DNA of 5,306 bases from positions 1 through 5,306 of the forward strand of contig JBGSOG010000069.1 of NCBI GenBank assembly GCA_041739225.1. Reading direction: 5' to 3'. Below are positions 5,186-5,306 of the stretch, piece by piece. This DNA comes from BOKV01 sp041739225. Lineage in GTDB: Bacteria; Pseudomonadota; Alphaproteobacteria; Rhizobiales; Rhizobiaceae. Within the stretch, counting starts at the first letter, position 1. Every line of letters starts with the position of its first letter. Under the pieces are notes generated by a model. That model worked only from the letters and a program-made list of their open reading frames with translations. It did no database searches and was not told the origin of the DNA. Both the position numbers and the translations under genes were made by a program.

Positions 5186-5306
5186 GTGTTTCTTTCGGTA
5201 TTCGACCTTTACAAGATCGGCATCGGCCCTTCGAGCTCGCACACCATCGGGCCGATGGCGGCAGCCGCGCGGTTTCTGGATGAACTCCTCACCGGCGACT
5301 GGCCGC
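5186..5306 (+). CDS. sdaA: L-serine dehydratase (L-serine ammonia-lyase), N-terminal fragment cut by the window edge
   Basis: The first 40 codons of an iron-sulfur L-serine dehydratase, which deaminates L-serine to pyruvate and ammonia in the cytoplasm. The start FLSVFDLYKIGIGPSSSHT (2-20), followed by GPMAAAARFLDELL, closely resembles E. coli SdaA (SLFDMFKVGIGPSSSHTVGPM). The SSSH motif (16-19) belongs to the N-terminal beta domain. The cysteines that hold the [4Fe-4S] cluster are in the C-terminal domain, outside the window, so whether the gene is intact, or single-chain rather than split into alpha and beta, cannot be judged. GTG is the start, supported by its ribosome site. It lies 82 bp after the transaminase gene on the same strand and is probably co-transcribed. 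Confidence 0.9.
   Translation, partial: MFLSVFDLYKIGIGPSSSHTIGPMAAAARFLDELLTGDWP

Overview
The window looks like chromosomal DNA from a GC-rich alphaproteobacterium, most likely a sphingomonad (order Sphingomonadales). This rests on the strong G/C third-position bias, on a palindromic intergenic repeat built around CCTGAGCTTGTCGAAGGG that I know from sphingomonad genomes, and on an EcfG-like stress promoter. The assignment is an inference; no rRNA or other phylogenetic marker is present.

Layout. Positions 1-333 hold the possible 3' end of an unidentified plus-strand gene that runs into a cluster of hairpin-forming intergenic repeats. Positions 334-2280, minus strand, hold a two-gene leucine-catabolism unit: isovaleryl-CoA dehydrogenase (2280-1117), followed with no gap by a LiuC/methylglutaconyl-type enoyl-CoA hydratase (1116-334). 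The methylcrotonyl-CoA carboxylase that acts between these two enzymes is not here. Positions 2281-2527 are a divergent intergenic region with a good EcfG-type promoter facing right. Positions 2528-3082 encode a secreted single-domain fasciclin (FAS1) protein, closed by a strong intrinsic terminator at 3102-3140.

Positions 3218-5306, plus strand, hold a probable operon. It contains an E. coli-type dihydroorotase (pyrC, TTG start), then a class IV PLP aminotransferase of the D-amino-acid transaminase type overlapping pyrC by ATGA, then, after an 82-bp gap with a hairpin, the N-terminus of a single-chain L-serine dehydratase that runs off the window.

How the genes work together. The left unit degrades leucine-derived acyl-CoAs. 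The right unit joins a pyrimidine biosynthesis gene to two amino-acid enzymes: the transaminase interconverts D-amino acids and 2-oxo acids (typically D-Ala/pyruvate with D-Glu/2-oxoglutarate), and the dehydratase makes pyruvate from L-serine. The fasciclin gene is a separate, probably stress-controlled, single-gene unit between them. I see no tRNA or rRNA gene, CRISPR array, transposase or phage gene, and no convincing wholly new system. The points most worth a second look are the atypical carboxylate-binding residue in the transaminase, the pyrC-dat coupling, the EcfG-type promoter, and the leucine unit lacking its carboxylase.
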